From NCBI GenBank assembly GCA_938036825.1, contig CALHWD010000005.1, positions 1-64,000 of the forward strand: a stretch of 64,000 nucleotides of DNA. Reading direction: 5' to 3'. Within the stretch, counting starts at the first letter, position 1. Each line of letters starts with the position of its first letter. Made by a program: the position numbers and the translations under genes. A model generated the notes under the pieces. The model was given only the letters and a program-made list of their open reading frames with translations. It did not search any database and was not told the origin of the DNA. Positions 25,443-33,908 of the stretch are shown here, piece by piece. The DNA comes from an uncultured Candidatus Saccharibacteria bacterium (GTDB lineage Bacteria; Patescibacteriota; Saccharimonadia; Saccharimonadales; Saccharimonadaceae).

Positions 25443-26278
25443 TGCCAATTAAGCAGTACAACCCAACCACTCCCGCCCGCCGCGGCATGACATCGCAGGA
25501 TTTGAGCGATGTAACGACGCGCAAGCCACTCAAGAGCCTCGTCAAGGCTGGTAAGCAGAAGGCTGGCCGCAACAACACTGGTAAAATCACCGTCCGGCAC
25601 CGTGGTGGTGGCGTCAAGCGGCACTACCGCTTGCTCGACCATCGCTTGGCTGCTGGCTTGACACTGACGGTAGAGGAGATCGAGTACGATCCAAACCGCA
25701 GTGCACGGATTGCCCGCGTGAAGGATCAGCACGGTCTCTACCACTACATCTTGGCCGATACCCAAATGACCAAGGGCAAAGTGCTCCAGACTGGTGCCGA
25801 TGCGCCAATCGAGGCCAGCAACCGTATGCCACTGGCTAACATCCCGGTTGGTAGCCAGATCTACGCCATCGAGATCAACCACGGTAAGGGTGCGCAGATG
25901 GTGCGTAGCGCTGGTACTAAAGCCCAGCTCATGGCCAAAGAAGACGGCTATGCCATGGTGCGGATGCCCAGTGGTGAGGTGCGTAAGTTCCGCCTCGAGT
26001 GCGAAGCCAGCATTGGTGTGGTGGGCAACGTCCAGCACCAGAATGTTAAGCTTGGCTCGGCCGGTCGCCGTCGCCGTATGGGGTGGCGCCCAAGCGTCCA
26101 TGGTAAGGCCATGAACCCAGCCGATCACCCAATGGGTGGTGGTGAAGGCAAGACGGGCCCAGGCCGCATCCCGAAGACGCCATGGGGTAAGCCAGCAATT
26201 GGCTTCAAGACCCGCCGCCGCAAATCAACCAATAAGATGATTGTCCGCAGTCGTCACGAAGCTAAGAGGAAGAGGTAG
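25442..26278 (+). CDS. rplB: 50S ribosomal protein L2
   Basis: A 278-residue universal protein needed for subunit joining and peptide bond formation. Seen: NTGKITVRHRGGGVKRHYRLLD near the N-terminus, the SH3-like centre and GWRPSVHGKAMNPADHPMGGGEGK, which holds the conserved His near the catalytic centre. Length is normal. Confidence 0.98.
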   Translation: MPIKQYNPTTPARRGMTSQDLSDVTTRKPLKSLVKAGKQKAGRNNTGKITVRHRGGGVKRHYRLLDHRLAAGLTLTVEEIEYDPNRSARIARVKDQHGLYHYILADTQMTKGKVLQTGADAPIEASNRMPLANIPVGSQIYAIEINHGKGAQMVRSAGTKAQLMAKEDGYAMVRMPSGEVRKFRLECEASIGVVGNVQHQNVKLGSAGRRRRMGWRPSVHGKAMNPADHPMGGGEGKTGPGRIPKTPWGKPAIGFKTRRRKSTNKMIVRSRHEAKRKR

Positions 26279-26281
26279 TCT

Positions 26282-26548
26282 ATGAGTCGTTCACTCAAAA
26301 AAGGCCCATTCGTCGACGCCAAGCTTGCCAAAAAAGTGGCAGCGCTGAAAGTTGGCGACCGCACCGTGATAAAGACCTGGGCCCGCAGCAGCACGATCAC
26401 GCCAGAGATGGTGGGGTTCACCTTTGCAGTGCACAATGGTCGGGTGCATGTGCCGGTGCTGATTACAGAAAATATGGTTGGCCACAAGCTCGGCGAGTTT
26501 AGCCCAACCCGTAAGTTCCGCAAGCACGGTGGAAAGGATAAGAAGTAA
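26282..26548 (+). CDS. rpsS: 30S ribosomal protein S19
   Basis: An 88-residue head protein of the small subunit. Seen: MSRSLKKGPFVD at the start, TWARSSTITPEMVGFTFAVHNG and GHKLGEFSPTRKFRKHGG. Overlaps rplV by TAATG. Confidence 0.98.
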   Translation: MSRSLKKGPFVDAKLAKKVAALKVGDRTVIKTWARSSTITPEMVGFTFAVHNGRVHVPVLITENMVGHKLGEFSPTRKFRKHGGKDKK

Positions 26549-26982
26549 TGGCCGCATCACAGACACAACAGGGGTCGAGCGATGCACCAGCCATCGTTCG
26601 GGCGCACATCAAGGGTATAGACCAGACCCCGCGCAAGGTTAGTATCGTTGCTAGCCTGGTGCGTGGCCGCAGTGTGGCCGATGCGCTGGTCATTCTTGAC
26701 CACACCCCGCGCCGTGCCGCGCTGCCTGTTAAGAAGGCAATCGCCAGCGCCCAAGCCAACGCCATCAACAACCATGGCCTTGACCCACGCAGTTTGCATA
26801 TCCACAGCCTTAGCGTGACTGCTGGCCCACGCCTGCGCCGCTACAAGCCGGCCAGCCGCGGCCGGGCTCAGCCATTCCAGAAGCGCTCGAGCCATATCTT
26901 GGTTGAGGTGAGTGGTGTGGAGAAGCAGGTCAAGAAGGCACCCGCCAAAGCAACCGATACAGCCAAGAAAGGAGACAACTAA
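26548..26982 (+). CDS. rplV: 50S ribosomal protein L22
   Basis: A 144-residue tunnel-constriction protein, longer than the usual ~110. Seen: RAHIKGIDQTPRKVSIVASLVRG and the beta-hairpin with RLRRYKPASRGRAQPFQKRSSHILVEV. Extra length comes from a short N-terminal tail and a ~25-residue Lys/Ala-rich C-terminal tail. Confidence 0.97.
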   Translation: MAASQTQQGSSDAPAIVRAHIKGIDQTPRKVSIVASLVRGRSVADALVILDHTPRRAALPVKKAIASAQANAINNHGLDPRSLHIHSLSVTAGPRLRRYKPASRGRAQPFQKRSSHILVEVSGVEKQVKKAPAKATDTAKKGDN

Positions 26983-27624
26983 ATGGGCCAAAAAGTAAAC
27001 CCAGTCAGTTTCCGCCTCCAAGTCCACAAAAACTGGAGCTCGCGTTGGTTTGGCCAAAACAAGCGCGACTTTGCGGCTTGGTTGGCAGAAGACATCAAAA
27101 TCCGTGAGCTGATTGAAGCTCGCTATGCAAGCCGGCCAACGATTGACCGGATCGAGATTGAGCGCAGCCCAAACCAGATTACCATCGCAATTCACACTGC
27201 CAAGGCTGGTGTGGTGATTGGCCGCGGTGGGGCTGGCGTGACAGAGCTCAAGCGACAGATCGAGAAGATCGCCAGCTTGCCAGTCCGTATCAATATTGAA
27301 GAAGTCCGTCGGCCAGAGCTCAGCGCCAAGCTGGTGTCGGAGAATATCGCTCGCCAGCTCGAGCGCCGCGCCAACTTCCGCCGCGCCGTCAAGATGGCTG
27401 CCCAAAACACCATGAACAGTGGTGCAAAGGGTATCCGTATTGAGGTGGCCGGCCGGCTTAACAATGCCGAGATGGCACGCCGCGAGAAGGTCATCGAGGG
27501 CTCGGTGCCACTGCACACCCTGCGGGCCGATATCGACTTCCATACTGCACGGGCCAACTGCCCTGGCGTGGGCATTGTCGGCGTCAAGGTCTGGATCTAT
27601 AAGGGTGAAAGGAGTGCGAAGTAA
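26983..27624 (+). CDS. rpsC: 30S ribosomal protein S3
   Basis: A 213-residue protein at the mRNA entry site. Seen: MGQKVNPVSFRL, the KH domain GVVIGRGGAGVTELKRQIEKI and the C-terminal domain GRLNNAEMARREKVIEGSVPLHTLRADIDF. Length is at the normal bacterial size. Confidence 0.98.
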   Translation: MGQKVNPVSFRLQVHKNWSSRWFGQNKRDFAAWLAEDIKIRELIEARYASRPTIDRIEIERSPNQITIAIHTAKAGVVIGRGGAGVTELKRQIEKIASLPVRINIEEVRRPELSAKLVSENIARQLERRANFRRAVKMAAQNTMNSGAKGIRIEVAGRLNNAEMARREKVIEGSVPLHTLRADIDFHTARANCPGVGIVGVKVWIYKGERSAK

Positions 27625-28037
27625 TGTTGCTACCGAAGAAAACAAAATTTCGCAAAGTCCGCATCGGCAAGAACCGCGGCAACGCCACACGAGGCAACTA
27701 CATTGCCTTTGGTGACTATGGCCTGCAGAGCCTGAGCAACGAGCGCGTCACAAGCCGCCAGATCGAGGCAGCCCGCCAGGCAATGACCCGCTATGTCAAG
27801 CGTGGTGGCAAGATCTGGATTCGGATCTTCCCGCACACCCCGGTGAGCCGCAAGCCACTGGGCCTCAAGATGGGCGGCGGTAAGGGCAACCCTGAGTTCT
27901 TTGTTGCGAAGGTCAAGAATGGCACCGTAATGTTTGAGATGAAGGGTGTGCCAGAGGATGTCGCCCGCGAGGCAATGCGCCTGGCGAGCCACAAGCTCCC
28001 CGTCAAGACACGCTTTATTAAGAAAGAGGAGGCCTAG
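27624..28037 (+). CDS. rplP: 50S ribosomal protein L16
   Basis: A 137-residue protein that helps position tRNA in the A site. Seen: MLLPKKTKFRKVRIGKNRGNATRG, HTPVSRKPLGLKMGGGKGNPEFFVAKVK and REAMRLASHKLPVKTRFI, all standard uL16. Confidence 0.98.
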   Translation: MLLPKKTKFRKVRIGKNRGNATRGNYIAFGDYGLQSLSNERVTSRQIEAARQAMTRYVKRGGKIWIRIFPHTPVSRKPLGLKMGGGKGNPEFFVAKVKNGTVMFEMKGVPEDVAREAMRLASHKLPVKTRFIKKEEA

Positions 28038-28039
28038 CG

Positions 28040-28243
28040 ATGGCAGAGAATGCAGTCCCTGCAACAGAGGTCAAGAGCCTCGAGACACTCCAGCAAGAGC
28101 TGGCCGCCAAGCGCGCTGATCTGCTTGAGGCCCAGCGTGGCCACCGGGCAGGTGAGCTCGCTAACCCGCGGATCCTTGGCGTGTATCGTCGAGAAATTGC
28201 GCAGATACTAACGGAAATTAATCAGCGGAAAGGAACAAACTAA
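28040..28243 (+). CDS. rpmC: 50S ribosomal protein L29
   Basis: A 67-residue two-helix protein at the tunnel exit. Seen: VKSLETLQQELAAKRADLLEAQRGHRAGELANPRILGVYRREIAQILTEI. The N-terminus carries a short extra tail. Confidence 0.93.
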   Translation: MAENAVPATEVKSLETLQQELAAKRADLLEAQRGHRAGELANPRILGVYRREIAQILTEINQRKGTN

Positions 28244-28533
28244 TGGCCAAGACATTGACCGGCGTTGTTTCCTCGGCCGCGGGCAACAAGACCATCACGG
28301 TGACCGTGACCAGCCGCGAAACACACCCTATTTACGGCAAGCAATACACCGTCACCCGTAAGTATGCTGCTCACGACGAGACAAACGATGCCAATGTTGG
28401 TGATACGGTGCGGGTCATCGAGACACGCCCGATCAGCAAGCGCAAAGCATTTCGGCTCGATGCCGTGCTCAAGCGCTCGCAGGGCTCGATTGAGCTCAAA
28501 AACGATGACGCAGGCGAAGAGGAGGCAGCATGA
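28243..28533 (+). CDS. rpsQ: 30S ribosomal protein S17
   Basis: A 96-residue OB-fold 16S rRNA protein. Seen: LTGVVSSAAGNKTITVTVTSRETHPIYGKQYTVTRKYAAHDE and GDTVRVIETRPISKRKAFRLD. An acidic C-terminal tail ends in an ATGA overlap with rplN. Confidence 0.97.
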   Translation: MAKTLTGVVSSAAGNKTITVTVTSRETHPIYGKQYTVTRKYAAHDETNDANVGDTVRVIETRPISKRKAFRLDAVLKRSQGSIELKNDDAGEEEAA

Positions 28534-28898
28534 TCCAGCAAGAATCTCGCCTTAAGGTAACAGACAACAGTGGTGCAAAGTCTATTCTGTGCATCCGCGT
28601 GCTGGGTGGCACTCGGCGTCGCTACGCCCGGGTGGGTGATGTGATTGTCGCCAGCGTCAAAGACGCCAGCCCGACTGGCAACGTCAAGAAGAAGTCTATC
28701 GTTAAGGCAGTGGTGGTACGCACTCGCGACCAAATCCGCCGCAAAGATGGCAGCACTATCTGCTTCGACGACAACGCTGCCGTTATTATTAACGACGACA
28801 AAACACCCAAAGCAACTCGTGTCTTTGGCCCTGTGCCACGCGAATTGCGCGACCTTGGCTATAGCAAGATCATTAGCTTGGCACCGGAGGTACTCTAA
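28530..28898 (+). CDS. rplN: 50S ribosomal protein L14
   Basis: A 122-residue protein of the subunit interface. Seen: MIQQESRLKVTDNSGAKSILCIRVLGG, GDVIVASVKDA and FDDNAAVIINDDKTPKATRVFGPVPRELR. Overlaps rpsQ and rplX by a few bases each, so translation is coupled. Confidence 0.98.
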   Translation: MIQQESRLKVTDNSGAKSILCIRVLGGTRRRYARVGDVIVASVKDASPTGNVKKKSIVKAVVVRTRDQIRRKDGSTICFDDNAAVIINDDKTPKATRVFGPVPRELRDLGYSKIISLAPEVL

Positions 28899-29221
28899 TG
28901 GCACAGCGCATCAAAAAAGACGATATCGTCAAGATCATCAGTGGTGACGACAAGGGCACGACGGGTAAGGTGCTGGCCGTTAACCCCGCTCAGCAGACCG
29001 CATTGGTCGAGGGTGTGGGACTGCGACACCGCCATGTCAAGCCAAGTCAGCTCAACCCACGTGGTGGCACCAAGGAGATTCATGTGCCCGTGCCACTGAG
29101 CAAGCTCGCACTAGTCGTCGACGAAGCAGCTGGCACGACGAGCCGCATTGGCTATACTATTAATGCTGAGGGCGCTAAGGTACGCGTTGCTCGGCAATTG
29201 AATAACAAGGAGGTCAACTAA
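28898..29221 (+). CDS. rplX: 50S ribosomal protein L24
   Basis: A 107-residue KOW-domain protein that starts assembly of the large subunit. Seen: IKKDDIVKIISGDDKGTTGKVLAVNPAQQTALVEGV and PSQLNPRGGTKEIHVPVPLSKLALV. Confidence 0.97.
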   Translation: MAQRIKKDDIVKIISGDDKGTTGKVLAVNPAQQTALVEGVGLRHRHVKPSQLNPRGGTKEIHVPVPLSKLALVVDEAAGTTSRIGYTINAEGAKVRVARQLNNKEVN

Positions 29222-29802
29222 TGGCGAAGGCAACTGCATCCGCCGCTCCGACTCCTCGCTTGAAAGCCTTGTATCTGGATCAATACCGCAAGGAACTCCA
29301 GGCCGAATTAGCCTTGAGCAATGTGCACCAAGTGCCTAGGCTCGAGAAGATTGTGGTCAGCGCAGGAATCGGCAAGCACAAAGAAGACAAGCGCTACCAC
29401 CAACTGGTACGCAATACTATTACTAAGATCACTGGTCAAGCGCCAGTTGATCGCTTGGCTAAGAAGTCGATCGCTGGCTTCAAGATCCGTGCTGGCATGG
29501 GTGCACCGATTGGTGTGAGTGTGACGCTGCGCGGCGCTCGGATGTACGAATTCCTCGACCGGCTGGTTAATGTTAGCCTGCCGCGGGTGCGCGACTTCCA
29601 CGGCGTGGGCAGCAAGTTCGACAAGGGTGGCAACTACAACCTTGGCATCACCGACCAGAGTATTTTCCCCGAGCTCACCTTTGAGGAGACGCAGATCGTT
29701 CATGGCCTCCAGGTGACGATTGCCATCGAGCAGGGCAGCCCAGCGGCAAGCCGGGCACTGCTGGAGAAGTTTGGTTTGCCGTTTGAGAAGGAGGGGAAAT
29801 AG
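29221..29802 (+). CDS. rplE: 50S ribosomal protein L5
   Basis: A 193-residue 5S rRNA-binding protein. Seen: VPRLEKIVVSAGIGKHKEDKR, GQAPVDRLAKKSIAGFKIRAGMGAPIGVSVTLRG, and RDFHGVGSKFDKGGNYNLGITDQSIFPEL. Starts with a ~12-residue extra tail. Confidence 0.98.
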   Translation: MAKATASAAPTPRLKALYLDQYRKELQAELALSNVHQVPRLEKIVVSAGIGKHKEDKRYHQLVRNTITKITGQAPVDRLAKKSIAGFKIRAGMGAPIGVSVTLRGARMYEFLDRLVNVSLPRVRDFHGVGSKFDKGGNYNLGITDQSIFPELTFEETQIVHGLQVTIAIEQGSPAASRALLEKFGLPFEKEGK

Positions 29803-29805
29803 CGT

Positions 29806-30075
29806 ATGGCTAAGAAATCAATGATTGCACGCGATCGCAAACGCCAAAAGATGATCGAGAAATTCGCTGCCAAGCGCGCTGAGCTCAAGGCGGCGGGTGA
29901 CCTTGATGGCCTGCAGAAGCTGCCGCGCAACTCCAGCCCAACCCGCTGGAAAAACCGCGATGCCCTCAGCGGTCGGCCACGTGGTTATATGCGCCGCTTT
30001 GGCCTGAGCCGCATCAACTTCCGCGAGAAGGCATCGAAGGGCGAAATCCCAGGCATTACAAAGAGCAGTTGGTAA
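29806..30075 (+). CDS. rpsN: 30S ribosomal protein S14, zinc-free type
   Basis: An 89-residue 16S rRNA protein. It has no cysteines, so it is the long C-minus form rather than the short zinc-binding one. Seen: MAKKSMIARDRKRQKMIEKFA, NSSPTRWKNRDALSGRPRGYMRRFGLSRINFRE. Confidence 0.97.
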   Translation: MAKKSMIARDRKRQKMIEKFAAKRAELKAAGDLDGLQKLPRNSSPTRWKNRDALSGRPRGYMRRFGLSRINFREKASKGEIPGITKSSW

Positions 30076-30093
30076 CGGAAAGGAGATAGAGTT

Positions 30094-30495
30094 ATGAGTT
30101 TACAATCAACTGACCCAATCGCGGATCTCCTCACCCGAATCCGCAACGCTGCGATGGTCGGCAAGACAGAAGTCCGTGTGCCCACCAGCAAGCTCAAGCA
30201 AGTTGTGGCCGAGCAATTGGTCAAGAATCACTACCTGGCAGGTGCTACCGTAGAGGATGGCAAGCCACGCGGTACGTTGGTCGTCACCATCAACCGCGCT
30301 GGCGAGAGCCCAGCCTTTACCGAGCTGGCCCGGGTGTCTAAGCCAGGCCGCCGCGTGTACGTGGCTGCTGCCGACATTCCTAAGGTCAAGCAAGGCCGCG
30401 GCATCGTCCTCGTCAGTACCAGCAAGGGTGTCATGACCGGTGGCGAAGCAGCCAAGCACAAGCTTGGTGGCGAAGTGCTGATGAAGATCTACTAA
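30094..30495 (+). CDS. rpsH: 30S ribosomal protein S8
   Basis: A 133-residue central-domain protein of the small subunit. Seen: DPIADLLTRIRNAAMVGKTEV at the start and GRGIVLVSTSKGVMTGGEAAKHKLGGEVLMKIY at the end. It is the last gene of the first half of the cluster; a strong terminator follows, and rplF is 3.5 kb away instead of adjacent. Confidence 0.98.
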   Translation: MSLQSTDPIADLLTRIRNAAMVGKTEVRVPTSKLKQVVAEQLVKNHYLAGATVEDGKPRGTLVVTINRAGESPAFTELARVSKPGRRVYVAAADIPKVKQGRGIVLVSTSKGVMTGGEAAKHKLGGEVLMKIY

Positions 30496-30517
30496 TCCGT
30501 ACATTGCCAGTAAAATG

Positions 30518-30549
30518 AAAGCGCCCAGGAGAAATCCTGGGCGCTTTTT
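30518..30549 (+). terminator. Strong intrinsic terminator after rpsH
   Basis: AAAGCGCCCAGGA (30518-30530) and TCCTGGGCGCTTT (30535-30547) form a 13-bp perfect stem, loop GAAA, ending in T-run. It marks a real end of transcription inside what is usually one operon. Confidence 0.95.
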
Positions 30550-30611
30550 GTGATAGACAGCACGTGGCATTATCGTGGTGGTGCGTATGATGAACCTCAA
30601 AAACCTTGCTC

Positions 30612-30768
30612 ATTACTCACGGGTCATCTCTTCATACTCCCTCCTCAGGAACGCTCAAAGGGTCGATAGTTCTCAAACATCGACGTCTCGACGCCAGGGC
30701 TGAGATTCAATCGTAACGATCGATTCTCACGCTCCAGCAGATGAAGTGTTGGGAGAGAGGCTGTGAGG
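30612..30768 (-). repeat. Multi-hairpin dispersed element, copy 2 (inverted)
   Basis: Read on the minus strand it aligns with the copy at 9536 along its length: ACACTTCATC(T/C)G, TGGAG(C/T)GTGAGAATC, a facing GAATCTCAGC, then TCGA.. hairpin, CTATCGACCCTT..AGCGTTCC and GAGGAG. Hairpin B (minus-strand GAGAATCGATCG with CGATTGAATCTC) has 11 of 12 pairs though its bases differ from copy 1. It lies at the left edge of the gene island inside the ribosomal cluster. Confidence 0.75.
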
Positions 30769-30797
30769 TTTATAGTATCTAACGCGGTTATCCCAAT

Positions 30798-31628
30798 TTA
30801 ATAAGAGGGGGCAGCAGCTATCATCATCGCTACCATACTAATGTACCCTAGAGGCAGAGGTGGTAGCACAATAAGTGCTGCACGCAATAAGATGGGCACA
30901 TCTTTTCGCCTCACGGCAAAGTATAGAGCAAACAGCAGTACGTTTGCTGCAGGTTGGAAATATGCTATTCCAAGAATAAAGTTTTGAGTGCTTGAATTAT
31001 GACGAGTAGACCCCATAAATCCATCCAAAGGGTGTGCGCCAGATAGCTTAACGAGAATACCGAACACCATTACAGATATAACAAATACACCAGCCGCCAC
31101 CCCAACTGCTTGCAGCCACGTCAAACGGTCGACAAACCGAGGGAGGGGGTCGGTTGGTGGTACGTTCTTTGCTACCTCAGCTTGAGGTTGCGGTGTATCG
31201 TCTTGAGGTTGCTTTGCCACGCTTTGGGAGGCTGCACGTTTTAAGAGAGCTTGCCTGACAGAGAAGTGTATAATGATAGCCAGCGCACAGAGTGGAAATG
31301 TCATGAGAAAGGCTATAACTATAAACATAAGCGCACCAACGATCGAGGTGATCGAAATAGGCGAATTATGATAGGGATGGAACGATTCATGAATATAACT
31401 TAGGCTGAATATTAAGCCGTACTCAATCACTATTGCTGATACATAGATACCACCTAGCCAGCCTATCAATTTTGGCCACGTCATGCGATCGAAGCGCGAG
31501 CGGTGTGGTAGCTGCGTCAAGCTGTTTTGCTGATGTGCCGTCTCATGCTGAGGGTGTGATGTGCCATCGTGACGCTGCGATATAGCATCGTGAGACGGTG
31601 ATGGCGTGGGCGAAGAATCCTTATCCAT
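30798..31628 (-). CDS. Membrane protein, unknown (276 aa)
   Basis: I do not recognise it. Residues 1-45 are polar (Ser, His, Gln, Pro), followed by two repeats of a similar plan: an amphipathic FDRMTWPKLIGWLGGIYVSAIVIEYGLIF with two membrane segments, a polar linker around residues 130-160, then FVDRLTWLQAVGVAAGVFVISVMVFGIL with more membrane segments. (F)xDR(M/L)TW starts both halves, which suggests an internal duplication. It is transcribed against the ribosomal genes around it. Confidence 0.7.
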   Translation of the reverse strand: MDKDSSPTPSPSHDAISQRHDGTSHPQHETAHQQNSLTQLPHRSRFDRMTWPKLIGWLGGIYVSAIVIEYGLIFSLSYIHESFHPYHNSPISITSIVGALMFIVIAFLMTFPLCALAIIIHFSVRQALLKRAASQSVAKQPQDDTPQPQAEVAKNVPPTDPLPRFVDRLTWLQAVGVAAGVFVISVMVFGILVKLSGAHPLDGFMGSTRHNSSTQNFILGIAYFQPAANVLLFALYFAVRRKDVPILLRAALIVLPPLPLGYISMVAMMIAAAPSY

Positions 31629-31947
31629 GGCAACATCATAGCATATAGCGTCATCCTTTGCTATTTATTTCAATAAGCTTGCAAGCTATCTCTTGGTAGA
31701 GATTGGGGTGCAGTAGGAAATAAGGGCTGTTGGAGGTTTGCTAGATTAAGAGGCTTAACGCAGCGCATGGATAGGTGCTATTCCTGTGGTGGAGGCGCTT
31801 CACATAATTTACCTGAGCGACCAGAACCTCCGAAACGATGGTGAATCATAGCTTATCCTCGCGGCGTGGTTTTGAGCTTCGCGTATATTAACTGGACGAT
31901 TAGATGTTTTTTTTTGCTATTCTTCCTGTAAGGAGAAGGATAGAATT
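31629..31947. other. Gene-free stretch inside the island
   Basis: About 320 nt separating divergent genes. GGAGGTT (near 31735) and AACCTCC (near 31823) could close a large loop, and AGCTTGCAAGCT is a short palindrome near 31676. A run of nine T precedes the ribosome-binding site of the next gene. No gene seen. Confidence 0.35.
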
Positions 31948-32235
31948 ATGGAAAGACGCGTAACAACAGAACAACACACGCAAACTGATACAGCTGGTGA
32001 TTTTGATTCGCAGGCTCTATACGAGGAGGCCGATAAGAGTATTAACAAGCGACACGAAGAGATAGACACTGTTGTTCACCAGCTATTTGTTGACTACCCA
32101 GTGGTAGAAACAGCTGGCTTGGATGATCGCGAGGTCGCCAAGCGATACGGTGTCGATGAAGAGGTTGCAAGCCGTGCATTAAAGAAGGCGATGAGGAGAG
32201 AGCAGTCTCACTTTGGTCGTCATCTTCACTACTAG
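31948..32235 (+). CDS. Small unknown acidic protein (95 aa)
   Basis: A soluble, highly charged protein. After a ~20-residue polar tail, the body is predicted helical (ALYEEADKSINKRHEEIDTVVHQLF). The C-terminal DDREVAKRYGVDEEVASRALKKAMRREQ resembles a helix-turn-helix-like bundle, but a DNA-binding role is only a guess. AAGGAGAAGG lies 12 nt before the ATG. Confidence 0.6.
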   Translation: MERRVTTEQHTQTDTAGDFDSQALYEEADKSINKRHEEIDTVVHQLFVDYPVVETAGLDDREVAKRYGVDEEVASRALKKAMRREQSHFGRHLHY

Positions 32236-32420
32236 TGTAGTAAGAGTATCCCGAGTTCTGTAGTATATAGAATGGCAGTAGAAAAAAGCCGGAGCATGTA
32301 TATAGGAAGACTATAAGCTTTGGTATCTTAGCCTTGCTTTTTTATCAAAAATACCACATACTAATGCACAAGTACTCAGAACGAAAGCAAAAAACGAAGC
32401 GAAGTATCTTATAGAACGCC

Positions 32421-33359
32421 ATGCCATCATACGAAGTACCACCTCCATCACCCTGCGAAGTAACGTCATATGAAGACCAGTTGACCGACGCGCTGTGGTA
32501 TCGTGCAAGCCAGCGTGCTGTGGAGCTGCTGAGTACGCATGATCTGCAGCGCGCCGACCTCAGGTGGCCGACACCGCTTATGACACTGCCGATTGCTCTG
32601 CCGCTGCGGAGTCGAATGCACTATGATAATGCAATTGATTCAGTGGCGCATGTGCCAATCGCCCAGATGAGCTGCGAGGAGCTCGCAATCTACTGCGTGC
32701 CAGACAAGGTTGGGGCAGTGATGGCGCGTGGTGCTGCTTTGCTGCCTGAGCTCGTGTCTCAGGCTCAGCATGATGTAATGCGGCAGCGCCTCTTTGAGAC
32801 GATGGCGCAGTCGAGCTCACCCGAGCAGTGGCAGCAGGCTGATCGGCGCAACCGTCAGCAGTACGAGACCGGCCAGCCGCTGATCGAGCAGGGTGATATG
32901 ATCCACGCCATGCAGCCAGCCCACCTAGCCGAAGCGCTGCTGCTTGGCCTGCGCTGCAGCGAGGTTACTCACCGGCAGGGGCTCGACCCGGTTTTTCCGC
33001 TGACGGTGAGCTTCTTTGCCGCTCGTCACACGGTGCAGCCTGGGAGCGATATACCACTACCCCGCAATGACCCCTATGGCCTCGTCAATCTCATTTTGAC
33101 CCAGCCAGAGCCTGGTCAGGTGCACCTGTCGCGTGAGCATACTCAGCAGTACCAGAGCTTCGCGAGTATGGCGACAATAGGGGTCAAGAGTATTGTGATT
33201 CGCGATCGGAGCGCAGACTGGACGGCGGAGGAAGTTGCCGATGCAATCGAGCACGTGCGGCATATTATCCCCCAGAGTGGCCGCTACATCCCGCTCTACC
33301 GGCAATCGACGGGCCAGCTCCTCTTGACGCCTGAGCAGTTTGATGCTGCTCGGGGGTAG
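32421..33359 (+). CDS. Unknown protein (312 aa)
   Basis: I do not recognise it. Soluble, no signal peptide. The first ~25 residues are Pro/Ser-rich, followed by helical stretches (DQLTDALWYRASQRAVELL; MSCEELAIYCVPDKVGAVMARGAALLPELV), a central MQPAHLAEALLLGLRCSEV, and a strand/loop-rich last third with repeated Ile/Val (SMATIGVKSIVIRDRSADWT). Position inside the ribosomal-operon island with other unknowns suggests lineage-specific cargo. Confidence 0.65.
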   Translation: MPSYEVPPPSPCEVTSYEDQLTDALWYRASQRAVELLSTHDLQRADLRWPTPLMTLPIALPLRSRMHYDNAIDSVAHVPIAQMSCEELAIYCVPDKVGAVMARGAALLPELVSQAQHDVMRQRLFETMAQSSSPEQWQQADRRNRQQYETGQPLIEQGDMIHAMQPAHLAEALLLGLRCSEVTHRQGLDPVFPLTVSFFAARHTVQPGSDIPLPRNDPYGLVNLILTQPEPGQVHLSREHTQQYQSFASMATIGVKSIVIRDRSADWTAEEVADAIEHVRHIIPQSGRYIPLYRQSTGQLLLTPEQFDAARG

Positions 33360-33406
33360 GTGTATACTATAAAGAAGAGAGCCAATATGCAGTAAGGAGG
33401 TTGCTC

Positions 33407-33454
33407 ATGACAACGCAGATGATGTATTCTCGCGACGGGGGAGCGCTATGCTGA
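33407..33454 (+). CDS. Possible 15-residue leader peptide
   Basis: ATG at 33407 is preceded by an ideal AGGAGG and, further up, a TATACT box (33363-33368). The 15-codon frame ends in TGA at 33452-33454 and overlaps the ATG of the next frame (33448), so its translation could feed ribosomes into the downstream gene. Confidence 0.4.
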   Translation: MTTQMMYSRDGGALC

Positions 33455-33621
33455 CGTTTTTTGCCTGTAGTGACAAAGTAATCGGCTGGCTTGATTGCCA
33501 GTGGCAGCCAGGGAGCCCACTGTGGGCGCTTGCCGGGCTGGTGGGATTGATGATAATTGGCGCGATTATTGCGGTGGCAGTGGTGGTGCATGTCCGCCGC
33601 CGGAGCAGCACACAGCAATAA
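33448..33621 (+). CDS. Single-span small membrane protein (57 aa)
   Basis: A short frame beginning MLTFFACSDKVIGW, then a long hydrophobic segment (LWALAGLVGLMIIGAIIAVAV) followed by a basic end (HVRRRSSTQQ), a typical small single-pass protein with the basic tail in the cytoplasm. GGGGGAG precedes the ATG, and the start overlaps the upstream 15-codon frame. No family recognised. Confidence 0.5.
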   Translation: MLTFFACSDKVIGWLDCQWQPGSPLWALAGLVGLMIIGAIIAVAVVVHVRRRSSTQQ

Positions 33622-33720
33622 TCCTACAGCAGTACCTATGAGCAGTTTATGCTGGCTAACTATGTCTTTAAATGCTTCTACAGGTGTCTTCCGACAAAAG
33701 CTCAACCTCTACCTCAGCGC

Positions 33721-33830
33721 TAACTCCACCTTCCCATACTTCATCTGATGGCATGTGAAATTGATCGTGATGATTGATTTCAGCCCAACGCAAGATATTG
33801 ATATAGACACTAATCATCATAGTTATCTAT
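33721..33830 (+). repeat. Multi-hairpin dispersed element, copy 3
   Basis: Same order of blocks as copy 1: CCCATACTTCATCTGATGG, GTGAAAT, a facing ATTTCAGC, then (A/G)CGCAAGA. Hairpin B is GAAATTGATC with GATTGATTTC, ten pairs using G-T wobble. Hairpin C is degenerate. It is on the plus strand, opposite to copy 2, at the right edge of the island. Confidence 0.65.
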
Positions 33831-33878
33831 CGGGGCATAAGAGCTGGTGAGGGTTTTGAGATTGAGGCACTTCCATCC

Positions 33879-33908
33879 TTGCACTCTCCCCATCATCTGT
33901 GGTACAAT
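33879..33908 (+). promoter_or_regulatory. Promoter of the rplF group
   Basis: TTGCAC (33879-33884), 18-bp spacer and TACAAT (33903-33908). It gives the second half of the ribosomal cluster its own transcription. Confidence 0.65.

Noticed and set aside
26557..27690. 377-codon minus-strand frame across rplV and rpsC
   Set aside because: Antisense to two certain ribosomal genes with clear family motifs; shadow frame.
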